A DNA stretch of 52,319 nt, taken from the NCBI GenBank assembly GCA_035937595.1, contig DASZHS010000060.1, forward strand, positions 1-52,319. Direction: 5' to 3'. Shown in pieces: positions 1 through 8,284 of this stretch; within the stretch, counting starts at the first letter, position 1; each line of letters starts with the position of its first letter. The stretch comes from Palsa-459 sp035937595. GTDB lineage: Bacteria > Actinomycetota > Acidimicrobiia > Acidimicrobiales > RAAP-2. The notes below the pieces were generated by a model that made no database searches, was not told the DNA's origin, and worked only from the letters and a program-made list of their open reading frames with translations. The position numbers were made by a program, and so were the translations under genes.

Positions 1-269
1 CCGATCCCGACGTAGTTCGACCCCTCCTCCCCGAGCACCGAGTTCGTGAGCTCGGAGACCTGCTCGATCAGGAACTCGAAGAACAGCTGCAGCTTGCTCG
101 GGACGCCCGAGGATGCCCGCGAGCTGGCCCTCCAGCCGAGCAGCAGCACGATCGCGGCGGCGATGAGCGTCGCGACGATGACGTAGGTGTCGAAGGTGAG
201 CCCGAAGAGCTTGAAGGTGGGCTGGTCGCCGATCGTGATCGATGGACCCGTCGCCATCAGGACCCTCAC
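1..269 (-). CDS. atpB: ATP synthase F0 subunit a, N-terminal part (runs off the left edge)
   Basis: This is the membrane subunit that forms the proton half-channels of F1Fo-ATP synthase. Only the first 89 codons are in the window. Visible are a short amphipathic start, one hydrophobic helix (roughly residues 28-45), then a polar stretch containing LQLFFEFLIEQV, which is typical of the conserved N-terminal part of subunit a. The GTG start at 269 is chosen because AAGGAGG lies 6 bases upstream. The GTG also overlaps the stop of the preceding membrane gene (GTGA), implying coupling. An alternative ATG lies at 257. The catalytic arginine helix is beyond the window. The place after wecA and an AtpI-like gene is the standard actinobacterial order and supports the call. 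Confidence 0.9.
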   Translation of the reverse strand, partial: MRVLMATGPSITIGDQPTFKLFGLTFDTYVIVATLIAAAIVLLLGWRASSRASSGVPSKLQLFFEFLIEQVSELTNSVLGEEGSNYVGI

Positions 270-679
270 GCCGCGCCTCCTTGGGCGAGCATCGCCCCGA
301 TCACGTTGCCCACGAACGCCAGCTGGAAGATGACCAGCCCGACAACGATACCGATCCCGAGCGGCGGCTCGATGAAGACGAGCACGAGCACGACGGCGGT
401 GATCAGGGCGAGTCGGAGCATCGTTCGAGAGCCGACCATCCGACGCAGCGCCTTGTTCGACACCTCGGCGTCGACGTGCGTGTGCGACACCTGGCGGTCG
501 ATCGCACGCACGTTCAGGAAACCGATGGCGACGCCGAGGCCGACCCCGACCGCCGAGAGCGGCGGCGCCACGAGCAGCGCCACGACGACACCGCCGAAGC
601 CGAGCACGATCGCCGACACCGTGAGGCGGCGCAGCAGCGACTTGAAGACGTTGGGCTCGAGCGCGCCGAGGACGTTCAC
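266..679 (-). CDS. ATP synthase subunit I-like membrane protein
   Basis: A 137-residue protein with four predicted membrane helices (about residues 18-38, 42-56, 88-105 and 109-130). Its position immediately before atpB matches the AtpI/Uncl family, whose members help assemble the c-ring or supply magnesium to the ATP synthase. No catalytic motif is visible. Its stop overlaps the atpB start by 4 bases, and it begins 7 bases after the small 76-residue gene upstream. The function is inferred from topology and synteny; sequence conservation in this family is weak. Confidence 0.75.
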   Translation of the reverse strand: MNVLGALEPNVFKSLLRRLTVSAIVLGFGGVVVALLVAPPLSAVGVGLGVAIGFLNVRAIDRQVSHTHVDAEVSNKALRRMVGSRTMLRLALITAVVLVLVFIEPPLGIGIVVGLVIFQLAFVGNVIGAMLAQGGAA

Positions 680-686
680 TCGGCGC

Positions 687-917
687 TCACAGGTACCGCC
701 GGACGAGGACGAGCGTGGACGCCGCGGCCGCCGCGCAGCCGAGCACGACGCCGAGCAGCAGGCAGAGCGGTGAGGTCCCGAAGGCGCTGTCCGCCCAGAG
801 CCCGAGGACGACGAACGCCCCCAGGGTGCAGGCGATCGTGGCGCCCAGCCCGAGGAAGGCGGCGACGCCCGGCAGGTCGCGCGGGGACGCGTCCCGTTCG
901 GGGTCGGGCGTGCTCAA
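687..917 (-). CDS. Small two-helix membrane protein, AtpZ/AtpI-like
   Basis: A 76-residue protein with an acidic, proline-containing N-terminus and two membrane helices (about residues 17-43 and 50-72). This is the size and topology of AtpZ-type proteins encoded at the head of many atp operons, where AtpZ and AtpI together are reported to act as a magnesium/calcium channel. It sits between wecA and the AtpI-like gene in the same direction. The gap of 78 bases from wecA is the largest in this stretch, so an atp-operon promoter could lie there, but I see no convincing box. The assignment rests on size, topology and neighbours. Confidence 0.6.
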   Translation of the reverse strand: MSTPDPERDASPRDLPGVAAFLGLGATIACTLGAFVVLGLWADSAFGTSPLCLLLGVVLGCAAAAASTLVLVRRYL

Positions 918-995
918 CGGGGACTCTGGCGATGGGTGTCACGGGGCTGCCTCGGGTTCACGAAGCGGCTGATCGGCCGTCAGACACGGCGAAAA

Positions 996-2159
996 CTATT
1001 GCATCTCCCTGGGAAAACCGCCACTTGACGAGGTGGCCACGGGCACCGGGGGCACCTCGTTCGTGGCGTTGCGCTTGAGGCCCGGGTGGAACCACGTGTA
1101 GAGCGCCACGGCCATCGCGGCGACGCCGACGGGGATGAACACGTTGACGCGCGGCTCGTAGAGCGGGAACAGGATCATGCCCGAGAGCAGGGCGGTCCAG
1201 AGCCACAAGATGGCGACGGTGCGACGGTGCCCGTGCCCGAGCCGGAGCAGCCGGTGGTGGATGTGGTCCTTGTCGGCGTTGTGGAACCCCTGCCCCGACG
1301 CGGTGCGACGCACGATCGCGAAGGCCATGTCGATCAGCGGCACGCCGAGGATGAAGAACGGGATCAGCAGCGGCGCGAAGAAGAAGTACGTGACCCCGCT
1401 CGCCTGGGCGGTGCGCCCGCCGATCAGCATCGTCGACGCGCTCATGAGGACGCCGAGCAGCAACGCGCCGGCGTCTCCCATGAAGAGCCGCGCCGGGTGG
1501 AAGTTCGACGGCAGGAAGCCGAGGCAGATCCCGCACGTCGCCGCGGCCACGAGCGGGCCGATGTTGGGCTGGTTCAGCAGCTGGAGGTTCTCGAGGCGGA
1601 GCCCGTAGATGCAGAGCGTGCCCGACGCGAGCGCGACGATCCCCGCGGCGAGGCCGTCGAGGCCGTCGATGAGGTTGATCGCGTTCGTGATCGCGATCAC
1701 CCACAGCGCCGTGATGAGCGGGAGGATCCCCGGGCCGAGGGCGAGAACCCCGGAGAACGGGATCTTCAGCTGCCACATCGTCACGCCGGCGAAGTACAGG
1801 ACGCACGCGGCCAACACCTCGCCGGCGACCTTGGCCGGCGCCGACATGCTCCGCATGTCGTCGATGAGGCCGACGACGAGGATCACCGCGCAGGCGAGCA
1901 CGACGCCGATCACCTCGTTGGTGGACACGTAGAGGTCGCGCAGCGCGGGGATGAACGCGCCGGCGCCGAGCGCGACGCACAGCCCGGTGAACATCGAGAC
2001 ACCGCCGCCGTAGGGCGTGATCCGGAGGTGGACGGATCGGTCGCCCGGCACGCAGACGTACCCCACCCGGCGCGCGATCACCCGCGCGGGGACCGTCATG
2101 CACGCCGTCGTGAGCCCCGCCACCAACGCGACGAGCGCGTACCAGCCGATGCTGTCCAT
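996..2159 (-). CDS. wecA: Undecaprenyl-phosphate N-acetylhexosamine-1-phosphate transferase (WecA/MraY family)
   Basis: This integral membrane enzyme moves a sugar-1-phosphate from a UDP-sugar to a polyprenyl phosphate and so starts synthesis of a cell-wall polymer. The 387-residue product has about ten hydrophobic helices. It carries the family's cytoplasmic motifs in order: LIDDMRS, NAINLIDGLDGLAAG, FMGDAGALLLG and the histidine-rich DHIHHRLLRLGHGH loop typical of WecA/TagO rather than MraY. The ATG at 2159 shares one base with the glyA stop (TGATG), so re-initiation after glyA is likely. In actinobacteria this gene (rfe/wecA) commonly precedes the atp operon, as here, and is thought to begin arabinogalactan or teichoic-type linker synthesis. 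The exact sugar substrate cannot be read from sequence. Confidence 0.9.
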   Translation of the reverse strand: MDSIGWYALVALVAGLTTACMTVPARVIARRVGYVCVPGDRSVHLRITPYGGGVSMFTGLCVALGAGAFIPALRDLYVSTNEVIGVVLACAVILVVGLIDDMRSMSAPAKVAGEVLAACVLYFAGVTMWQLKIPFSGVLALGPGILPLITALWVIAITNAINLIDGLDGLAAGIVALASGTLCIYGLRLENLQLLNQPNIGPLVAAATCGICLGFLPSNFHPARLFMGDAGALLLGVLMSASTMLIGGRTAQASGVTYFFFAPLLIPFFILGVPLIDMAFAIVRRTASGQGFHNADKDHIHHRLLRLGHGHRRTVAILWLWTALLSGMILFPLYEPRVNVFIPVGVAAMAVALYTWFHPGLKRNATNEVPPVPVATSSSGGFPREMQ

Positions 2160-3463
2160 CAGCCGAGCGGCGCTACGTCGGGGTACGGGGCGAACCCCGC
2201 GCACAGCGCGGTGACCTCCGCGCGCACGACCGCCTGCACCGCTTCGTCGTCGCGGCGGCGCAGCGACCGCGCGATGAGGGCGGCGACCTCGGCCATCTCG
2301 CCGACGCCCATGCCCGCCGTGGTCTCCGCGGCGCTGCCGAGCCGGAGCCCCGAGGTGACGAACGGGCTCCGCGGGTCGTCCGGGATCTGGTTGCGGTTGA
2401 GCGTGATCCCCGCGAGGTCGAGGACCTCTTGGGCTTGCTTGCCCGTGAGCGCTTCGTCGAAGTCGCGAAGGTCGACGAGCAGCAGGTGGTTGTCCGTGCC
2501 CCCCGTGACGAGCCGAAACCCCTCGGACTCGAGCGCGGCACCGAGCGCGGCCGCGTTCGCGACGACGTCGCGCGCGTAGCGGGCGAACGCCGGGGTGGAC
2601 GCCTCGCGGCACGCGACGGCCTTCGCGGCGATCACGTGCTCGAGCGGGCCGCCCTGGAGCCCCGGGAACACGGCGCTGTCGATCGCCTTGGCGTGCGCCT
2701 CGCGGCAGACGATCGCGCCGCCCCGGGGGCCTCGCAGGGTCTTGTGCGTGGTGAAGGTGACGACGTCGGCATGGGGCACGGGGCTCGGGTGCACCCCGCC
2801 CGCGACGAGGCCCGCGACGTGGGCCATGTCGAACATGAGGTACGCCCCGACCTCGTCGGCGATCTCGCGGAACGACTCCGCCTCGATCAGCCGCGGGTAG
2901 GCGGTCGCCCCGGCGACGAGCAGCCGGGGGCGCTCGGCCTTCGCGCGGTCTCGCACCTGGTCGAAGTCGATCCGCTCGCCGGTGCCCGAACCTACGGCGT
3001 CCCTGGGCGTGACGCCGTAGGTCACGAACCGCCAGATCTTGGAGGTGATGGAGGCGGGCGACCCGTGCGTGAGGTGGCCGCCGTGGTCGAGCCGCATCGC
3101 GAGCACGGTGTCACCGGGCTCGAGGAGCGCCTGGTAGACGGCGAGGTTCGCCGACGCGCCGGCGTGCGGCTGCACGTTCGCGTGGTCGGCGCCGAACAGG
3201 TCGACCATGCGGCGCCGGGCGAGGTCCTCCACCTCGTCGATCACCCGGTTGCCGCCGTAGTAGCGCCGGTGCGGGTAGCCCTCGGAGTACTTGTTGGTGA
3301 GGACCGATCCCGTCGCCTCGAGGACCGCCCGGGACGCGAAGTTCTCGCTCGCGATGAGCTGGAGGGTCCGCTGCTGGCGGTCGAGCTCTTGGGCGACGAG
3401 GTCGGCCACCTCGGGGTCCTGGGCGAGCGAGTCGAGCCTCGCCGCGGTCGTGTCGTCGGCCAC
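2159..3463 (-). CDS. glyA: Serine hydroxymethyltransferase
   Basis: A PLP enzyme that converts serine and tetrahydrofolate to glycine and methylene-tetrahydrofolate, the main source of one-carbon units. The 434-residue length is normal for the family. Near the N-terminus is the LIASENFAS block, followed by TNKYSEGYPHRRYYGG. The PLP lysine is in TFTTHKTLRGPRGG (about Lys241). The GTG start at 3463 is preferred because AGGAG lies 6 bases before it and the protein then begins with the family's usual short polar N-terminus; an open frame further upstream only reads through rpiB. The start lies 8 bases after the rpiB stop, and the stop overlaps the wecA start. Confidence 0.96.
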   Translation of the reverse strand: MADDTTAARLDSLAQDPEVADLVAQELDRQQRTLQLIASENFASRAVLEATGSVLTNKYSEGYPHRRYYGGNRVIDEVEDLARRRMVDLFGADHANVQPHAGASANLAVYQALLEPGDTVLAMRLDHGGHLTHGSPASITSKIWRFVTYGVTPRDAVGSGTGERIDFDQVRDRAKAERPRLLVAGATAYPRLIEAESFREIADEVGAYLMFDMAHVAGLVAGGVHPSPVPHADVVTFTTHKTLRGPRGGAIVCREAHAKAIDSAVFPGLQGGPLEHVIAAKAVACREASTPAFARYARDVVANAAALGAALESEGFRLVTGGTDNHLLLVDLRDFDEALTGKQAQEVLDLAGITLNRNQIPDDPRSPFVTSGLRLGSAAETTAGMGVGEMAEVAALIARSLRRRDDEAVQAVVRAEVTALCAGFAPYPDVAPLG

Positions 3464-3471
3464 GCTCGCTC

Positions 3472-3936
3472 CTAGTGCTCGATCGGGATGGTGTTGAGGT
3501 CGTCGAGCGCCGCGAGCTTGTTGAGGCGCACGAGGTGGCGTCCGAGCGCGGGCACCGCGTCGAGCCAGGCGTCGACCGCGTTGAGGGCGACGCTCGGGCC
3601 CACGGTCCGCGCCCCGAGGCACAGCACGTTGGCGTGGTTGTGCTCGCGCGCGAGGCGCGCGGACGTCACGTCGGGCGCGTGCGCGGCGCGAATGCCCGCG
3701 ATCTTGTTCGCGGCGATCGACATGCCGACCCCGGTCCCGCAGACCGCGACGCCGAGGTCGGCGTCGCCGTGCGCGACCTCTCGGCCGATCGACGCGCCGT
3801 AGTCCGGGTAGTCGACCGCGCCCTCGGTGCCGTCGCAGCCGAGGTCGATGATCTCGAAGCCGCGATCCTTCAGGTGCTCGGCGATCGTCTGCTTCAGGGC
3901 GACGCCGGCGTGGTCCGAAGCGACCGCGATCCGCAT
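3472..3936 (-). CDS. rpiB: Ribose-5-phosphate isomerase B
   Basis: Interconverts ribose-5-phosphate and ribulose-5-phosphate in the pentose phosphate pathway. The protein has 154 residues, typical for RpiB. Visible are the N-terminal IAVASDHAG motif (Asp8, His9), the DYPDYG loop, the catalytic cysteine in AVCGTGVGMSIAANK (Cys66), and the REHNHANVLCLGART block. The ATG at 3936 is chosen over upstream in-frame codons because the protein then starts exactly at the first beta strand. A TAGGGT box ends 7 bases before this ATG and there is no clear Shine-Dalgarno, so the message may be leaderless. It heads the rpiB-glyA-wecA run and diverges from the thiolase-like gene. Confidence 0.95.
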   Translation of the reverse strand: MRIAVASDHAGVALKQTIAEHLKDRGFEIIDLGCDGTEGAVDYPDYGASIGREVAHGDADLGVAVCGTGVGMSIAANKIAGIRAAHAPDVTSARLAREHNHANVLCLGARTVGPSVALNAVDAWLDAVPALGRHLVRLNKLAALDDLNTIPIEH

Positions 3937-3943
3937 CGAGGGA

Positions 3944-3949
3944 ACCCTA
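3944..3949 (-). promoter_or_regulatory. Putative -10 box of rpiB (TAGGGT)
   Basis: TAGGGT on the minus strand lies 7 bases before the rpiB ATG. With no ribosome binding site between them, this fits a leaderless promoter for the rpiB-glyA-wecA transcript. No -35 match was found. Confidence 0.35.
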
Positions 3950-3985
3950 CCGTGGACCGTTCGGCACCCCCGTGGTCCCCCGACA

Positions 3986-3991
3986 TACTTT
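3986..3991 (+). promoter_or_regulatory. Putative -10 box of the thiolase-like gene (TACTTT)
   Basis: TACTTT lies 4 bases before GTG 3996. The spacing is slightly shorter than in the other leaderless candidates in this window, so support is modest. Together with the box at 3944-3949 it places two divergent promoters within about 60 bases. Confidence 0.25.
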
Positions 3992-3995
3992 GCGC

Positions 3996-5510
3996 GTGCC
4001 GCTCGACCCACGCACCCCGGTGATCGTGGGCGTCGGCCAGGTCACCCACCGGCCGCGTCCGGAGGACCCGTCGACGTGGACCGAGCCGCTGACCCTCATG
4101 GCCGACGCCCTCGGTCGTGCGGCCGACGACGCCTCGGGTGCGCCCGGTCGTCGCTCCTCGCTGCTCGAGCGCCTCGACGTGCTGACGGCGATCCCCTCGT
4201 TCGTCTGGTCGGTGCCCGACCCCGCGCGTGCGGTCGCCGACGCGCTCGATCTCGCACCCGCGGCCACGCGCGTGACGTTCCCCGGCGGCACCGTGCCCCA
4301 GGCCGCCCTCTTCGACGCCGCGACGAGGATCGCCGCGGGCGAGCTGGACGCCGCGGCGATCGTCGGCGCCGAGGCGATGAAGAGCCGCGACCTCGCGCGC
4401 CGCGCCGGCGGCCGCACCTTGTGGCTCGTGCAGCCCGACGACGTGGACCGTGCCGAGGTCGCCTTCGAGGTCACGAGGGAGGCGGTCGACGACGACGAGC
4501 GGGCCGCGGGTCTCGCCCTGCCGGTGCACACCTACGCGCTCTTCGAGCACGCGCTCCGGCGCTCCCGCGGGCTGACGCGCGGTGCGCACGCGTCGCGCCT
4601 CGACGCGCTCGCCGCGAGGATGCACGCCGTCGCCGCGACGAACCCCACGGCGTGGCTGGGCGAGGGGGTCGCGCCGGCGACGGTGACCGACCCCTCGCCC
4701 ACGAACCGGATGGTGTCGTTCCCCTACACCAAGCTGCTCACGTCCAACGTGGTCGTCGACATGGGTGCGGCGGTCCTCGTCGCCTCGCTCGGCGCGGCGC
4801 GCGCCGCCGGCGTGCCCGACGACCAGCTCGTCTTCCCGCTCCGCGGCGCCTACGCGAAGGAGCAGTGGCTCGTCTCCACCCGCCAGGCGCTCTCCTCGTC
4901 CCTCGCGATGCGCGCGTGCGCCCGAGCGCTCTTCGGACCCACGGCGCCCTCGGTCGACGACCTCGCCCTCCTCGACCTGTACAGCTGCTTCCCGTCAGCG
5001 GTGCAGCTGGGCGCCGACGCCCTCGGCATCGACGTGCTCGTCGACGAGCGGCCGCCCACGGTCACCGGCGGGATGACGTTCTTCGGCGGCCCGGGCAACA
5101 ACTACGTCACGCACTCGCTCGCGACCATGGTCGAGCGCCTCCGGGAGCGTCCCGGGGCCACCGGCCTCGTGACCGCGCTCGGGTGGTACGCCTCGACGCA
5201 CGCCTGGGGCACCTACGCGACCACGCCGCCTGCGGGTGGCTTCGCCGTGCACGACGTCCAGGCGGACGTCGACGCGGTCCCGCTCCGCGCCGTCGACCCG
5301 TCCTATGAGGGCGCCGCGGTCGTCGAGTCCTACACCGTCGGGCACGACCGCGGCGCCGGACCGACGCGGGTCATCGCGTCGCTGCTCGCACCGGACGGCG
5401 CGCGCCGCATCGTCGCGAGCGACGACGCGGAGGTCGCGACCGCCTTCGAGTCCGCCGACCCCCTCGACGGCACCGCCGAGGTGCGTGACGGGTCCCTCAT
5501 CCTGCGCTGA
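3996..5510 (+). CDS. Thiolase-superfamily protein annotated as acetyl-CoA acetyltransferase, nucleophilic Cys apparently replaced
   Basis: A 504-residue thiolase-fold protein, longer than the usual 390-400. It opens with TPVIVGVGQVTHRP, as thiolases do. At the place of the acyl-accepting cysteine (normally N-x-x-C-x-S-G before the AA-x-x-I-x-x-G helix) it reads TFPGGTVPQAALFDAATRIAAG with no cysteine. A cysteine remains later in LDLYSCFPSAV (about residue 331), and a histidine in NNYVTHSLA. The C-terminal ~90 residues form an extra acidic domain resembling the OB-like domains attached to SCP-x thiolases. So it probably binds an acyl-CoA or acyl chain, but classical thiolysis is doubtful. It is the only plus-strand gene in the left block, and its last 14 bases overlap the end of tsaC. 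An ATG at 3972 is an alternative start. Confidence 0.75.
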   Translation: MPLDPRTPVIVGVGQVTHRPRPEDPSTWTEPLTLMADALGRAADDASGAPGRRSSLLERLDVLTAIPSFVWSVPDPARAVADALDLAPAATRVTFPGGTVPQAALFDAATRIAAGELDAAAIVGAEAMKSRDLARRAGGRTLWLVQPDDVDRAEVAFEVTREAVDDDERAAGLALPVHTYALFEHALRRSRGLTRGAHASRLDALAARMHAVAATNPTAWLGEGVAPATVTDPSPTNRMVSFPYTKLLTSNVVVDMGAAVLVASLGAARAAGVPDDQLVFPLRGAYAKEQWLVSTRQALSSSLAMRACARALFGPTAPSVDDLALLDLYSCFPSAVQLGADALGIDVLVDERPPTVTGGMTFFGGPGNNYVTHSLATMVERLRERPGATGLVTALGWYASTHAWGTYATTPPAGGFAVHDVQADVDAVPLRAVDPSYEGAAVVESYTVGHDRGAGPTRVIASLLAPDGARRIVASDDAEVATAFESADPLDGTAEVRDGSLILR

Positions 5511-6105
5511 GCACCGCGAGCACGTCGGGTCCGGGGATCGCGCCCACGCGGAGCACCACCGGCGGATCGGTCGTCACGTCCACGACGGTCGAGACCGCGC
5601 CCGCCCGCGTCCCGCCGTCGAGCACGGCGGCGATGCCCGCGCCGACGCCGAGCGCGTCGGCGGCCGTCGTCGCGGGCGGCGCGCCGTGCAGGTTCGCCGA
5701 GGTGACCGCCAGCGGGCCCGTCCGCGCGAGCAGCGACCGGCACAGGGCGTCGTCGGGGACGCGGACCCCGACGCCGCTCGTCGCGCCCAGCCGGGTCGCG
5801 AGCGCGGGCGGCGCGTCGACGACGATGGTGAGCGGGCCTGGCCAGAACCGCTCGGCGAGCCGGTCGGCGCCCCTCGGCCACGCGGCCGCGACCCCCACGG
5901 CGTCGGCCGTCGTCGCGCACAGCACGGCGACCGGGACCGACGCGGGGCGGCGCTTGGCCGCGAAGAGCCGCTCGACGGCCGCGTCGTCGCCGGGCTGCGC
6001 GGCGAGCCCGTAGACGGTGTCCGTCGGCACCCCCACCACCCGGCCCGCCGCCAGCAGGGCCGCCGCCGCCTCGAGCGACGCCGCGCTCGCGTCGAGCACC
6101 GTCAC
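5497..6105 (-). CDS. tsaC: L-threonylcarbamoyladenylate synthase (TsaC/Sua5/YrdC)
   Basis: Makes threonylcarbamoyl-AMP from threonine, bicarbonate and ATP, the first step of the t6A37 modification of ANN-decoding tRNAs. The 202-residue product has the short TsaC/YrdC form without the C-terminal Sua5 extension. Key blocks are GVPTDTVYGLAAQP near the N-terminus, FAAKRRPASVPVAVL, FWPGPLTIVV, GVRVPDD and TSANLHG. The GTG start at 6105 overlaps the prmC stop (GTGA), so it is translationally coupled to prmC. prfA-prmC-tsaC is a translation-fidelity cluster found across actinobacteria. Confidence 0.93.
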   Translation of the reverse strand: MTVLDASAASLEAAAALLAAGRVVGVPTDTVYGLAAQPGDDAAVERLFAAKRRPASVPVAVLCATTADAVGVAAAWPRGADRLAERFWPGPLTIVVDAPPALATRLGATSGVGVRVPDDALCRSLLARTGPLAVTSANLHGAPPATTAADALGVGAGIAAVLDGGTRAGAVSTVVDVTTDPPVVLRVGAIPGPDVLAVLSAG

Positions 6106-6929
6106 CGCGGCGAGCGCGCCTCGAGCACCCGCGGGCGGCCCGCGAGGTCGTCGTGGTCCGCGACGACGACGAGGCCACACCGTGTCGCGAGCGACGTGGC
6201 GGCGTCGCGGTGCGTTGCCGCGTGCTCGACGAGGAGGGTGCCGCCAGGTGCGAGCCACTCGCGCGCGCCGGTGACGACCGCCTCGACGGCACCGAACCCG
6301 GGCGTTCCGTCGGCGCCGTCGTCGGCCACGAGCGCGAGCTCGGGCTCGAAGTCGAGCTCCCTCGCGAGCGCGCGGCGCTCGGCGACCGCGACGTAGGGCG
6401 GGTTCGAGCAGCACACGTCGACCCGCCCCCGGAGCGACGCGGGCAGCGCGTCGAACCACGAGCCGTGCCGGAACGAGACGCCCACTGCGCCGACGCGGGC
6501 CGCGTTCAGGCGCGCGAGGGCCAGGGCGTCGTCGTCGACCTCGGTCGCGTGCACCGCCACCTCGCGACCAGCGGCGCGCACCTCCGCGGAGAGGCTGAGG
6601 GCGATCGCGCCCGTCCCGCAGCCGAGGTCGCACGCGATCGCGCCGTCGCCGCTCGCCACGACGCGCGGGACCGCGAGCCCGACGAGAACCTCGGTCTCGG
6701 GCCGCGGGATCAGCGCGCGGGCGTCGACGAGGAGGTCGAGCCCGCGGAACGGCCAGTGGCCGAGCACGTACTGCAGCGGCTCGCCGGCCGCGCGCCTCGC
6801 CGCGAGCGCACGCGCCCGGGTCGCGCGCGGCGCGACGTCGGGGCCGCCGAGGTCCTCGAGGAGCCAGCGCGCCTCGGCGCGCGAGCCCATCGTGGCGGCG
6901 AGCTCGTCGTGCAGCGCGTCAGGCGCCAC
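6102..6929 (-). CDS. prmC: Peptide chain release factor N5-glutamine methyltransferase
   Basis: Methylates the glutamine of the GGQ motif in release factors, using S-adenosylmethionine. The protein has 275 residues. The N-terminal helical domain includes PLQYVLGHWPFRGLDLLVD and LIPRPETE. The SAM-binding loop is DLGCGTG (101-107), and the catalytic NPPY sits at 176-179. The GTG start at 6929 lies inside the last codons of prfA, its substrate's gene, giving an 11-base overlap. Confidence 0.95.
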   Translation of the reverse strand: MAPDALHDELAATMGSRAEARWLLEDLGGPDVAPRATRARALAARRAAGEPLQYVLGHWPFRGLDLLVDARALIPRPETEVLVGLAVPRVVASGDGAIACDLGCGTGAIALSLSAEVRAAGREVAVHATEVDDDALALARLNAARVGAVGVSFRHGSWFDALPASLRGRVDVCCSNPPYVAVAERRALARELDFEPELALVADDGADGTPGFGAVEAVVTGAREWLAPGGTLLVEHAATHRDAATSLATRCGLVVVADHDDLAGRPRVLEARSPR

Positions 6930-7995
6930 GTGACTCGTCGAGCTGCTTGGCGCGCTTGTCGGCGATGAGGGCGTCGATGAGCTCGTCGAGGTCGCCCGCC
7001 ATGAACGCGTCCAGCTTGTAGAGGGTCTTCCCGATGCGGTGGTCGGTGACCCGGTTCTCCTTGAAGTTGTAGGTCCGGATCTTCTCCCCGCGCCCGCCGC
7101 TGCCGGCCGCGCGGCGCAGCACGCTCTCCTTGGCGGCCTGCTCTTCCTGGGCGAGCCGGAGCAGCCGCGCGCGCAGCACCTGCATCGCCTTGTCGCGGTT
7201 CTGCAGCTGGCTCTTCTCGTCCTGCATCGAGACCACGATCCCGGTGGGCAGGTGGGTGACGCGGACCGCGGAGTCGGTGGTGTTCACGCTCTGGCCCCCT
7301 GGGCCGCTCGAGCGGTAGACATCGATCTTGAGGTCGTTGGGATCGATCTCGACGTCGACCTCCTCGGCCTCGGGCAGCACGGTCACCGTGGCCGCCGACG
7401 TGTGGATGCGGCCCTTCGACTCGGTGACCGGCACGCGCTGGACGCGGTGTGGTCCCGTCTCGTGCTCGAAGCGGATCCAGGCGTCGTCGCCGGCGACCTT
7501 GAAGATGACCTCGTCGAGGCCGTCGCGCTCGCTCGGGCGCTCCTCGAGCACCTCGAGGGAGAACCCCCGGCGCGAGGCGTAGCGCTGGTACATCTCGTAG
7601 AGGTCGCGGGCGAAGAGGTTGGCCTCCTCGCCGCCCTCCGCCCCGCGGATCTCGACGATGACCGCCCGGCCGGCGTTCGGGTCGTCGGGCAGCAGCAGCT
7701 GCTCGAGGCGCGCCTCGAGCGTCGGGATCGCCGCCTCGGAGCGCCCCCGGTCCGCCTCGAGCGAGGTCCGGTCCTCGCCCTCCGCGCCGCTCAGCAGCTC
7801 GTCGGCGGCGGCGACGTCGGCTCTCGCCGCCTGGAGCGCACGCCAGGTGCTGACGAGGTCGCTCAGCTTGCGGTGGCGACGCGACAGCTCGCGGAACTTC
7901 GCGTGGTCACGGGGCGCCCCGGGGGCCGACAGCGCGTCCGAGGTGGCGTCGAGCTCCTTGGCGAGCGCTTCGAGCGTCTCGTCGAGCGTGCTCAT
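6919..7995 (-). CDS. prfA: Peptide chain release factor 1
   Basis: Recognises UAA and UAG stop codons and releases the nascent chain. At 358 residues it has standard RF1 length. The GGQ motif is at 233-235 within SSGPGGQSVNTTDSAVRVTH. The stop-codon recognition tripeptide reads P189-V190-T191, matching the P-x-T pattern of RF1 rather than the SPF of RF2. The ATG start at 7995 gives the usual N-terminal coiled helices. It follows rpmE by 21 bases on the same strand and runs into prmC. Confidence 0.96.
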   Translation of the reverse strand: MSTLDETLEALAKELDATSDALSAPGAPRDHAKFRELSRRHRKLSDLVSTWRALQAARADVAAADELLSGAEGEDRTSLEADRGRSEAAIPTLEARLEQLLLPDDPNAGRAVIVEIRGAEGGEEANLFARDLYEMYQRYASRRGFSLEVLEERPSERDGLDEVIFKVAGDDAWIRFEHETGPHRVQRVPVTESKGRIHTSAATVTVLPEAEEVDVEIDPNDLKIDVYRSSGPGGQSVNTTDSAVRVTHLPTGIVVSMQDEKSQLQNRDKAMQVLRARLLRLAQEEQAAKESVLRRAAGSGGRGEKIRTYNFKENRVTDHRIGKTLYKLDAFMAGDLDELIDALIADKRAKQLDESRGA

Positions 7996-8016
7996 CGTGG
8001 CGCAGCGCGCCGCGGG

Positions 8017-8241
8017 TCAGCTCTTGGCGGCGCGGGACTTGCCCTTGGCGCCGTAGCGACGCTGGAAGCGCTCGACGCGGCCACCGGTGTCCACGAGCTT
8101 CTGCTTCCCGGTGAAGAACGGGTGGCACTCGTTGCACAGCTCGACGTGCAGGTCAGGCTTGGTCGACCGCGTCGTGAACGTGTTGCCGCACGAGCAGCGC
8201 ACGGCGGTCTCGACGTACTCGGGGTGGATGTCTGCCTTCAT
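8017..8241 (-). CDS. rpmE: 50S ribosomal protein bL31, zinc-binding type
   Basis: A 74-residue ribosomal protein beginning MKADIHPEYVET. Four cysteines at 16, 18, 36 and 39 (CSC and CNEC) form the zinc site of the C+ form, and the FFTGKQKLVDTGGRVERFQRRYG block is standard. The ATG at 8241 has GAGGAG five bases upstream; longer in-frame extension is not family-like. It lies between rho and prfA, the common actinobacterial order. Since the cysteines are retained, a zinc-free paralogue elsewhere in the genome is possible. Confidence 0.97.
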   Translation of the reverse strand: MKADIHPEYVETAVRCSCGNTFTTRSTKPDLHVELCNECHPFFTGKQKLVDTGGRVERFQRRYGAKGKSRAAKS

Positions 8242-8284
8242 GATGCTCCTCTGCTGCGAGATTCGAGTGTAGTGGCGAGGTCGC

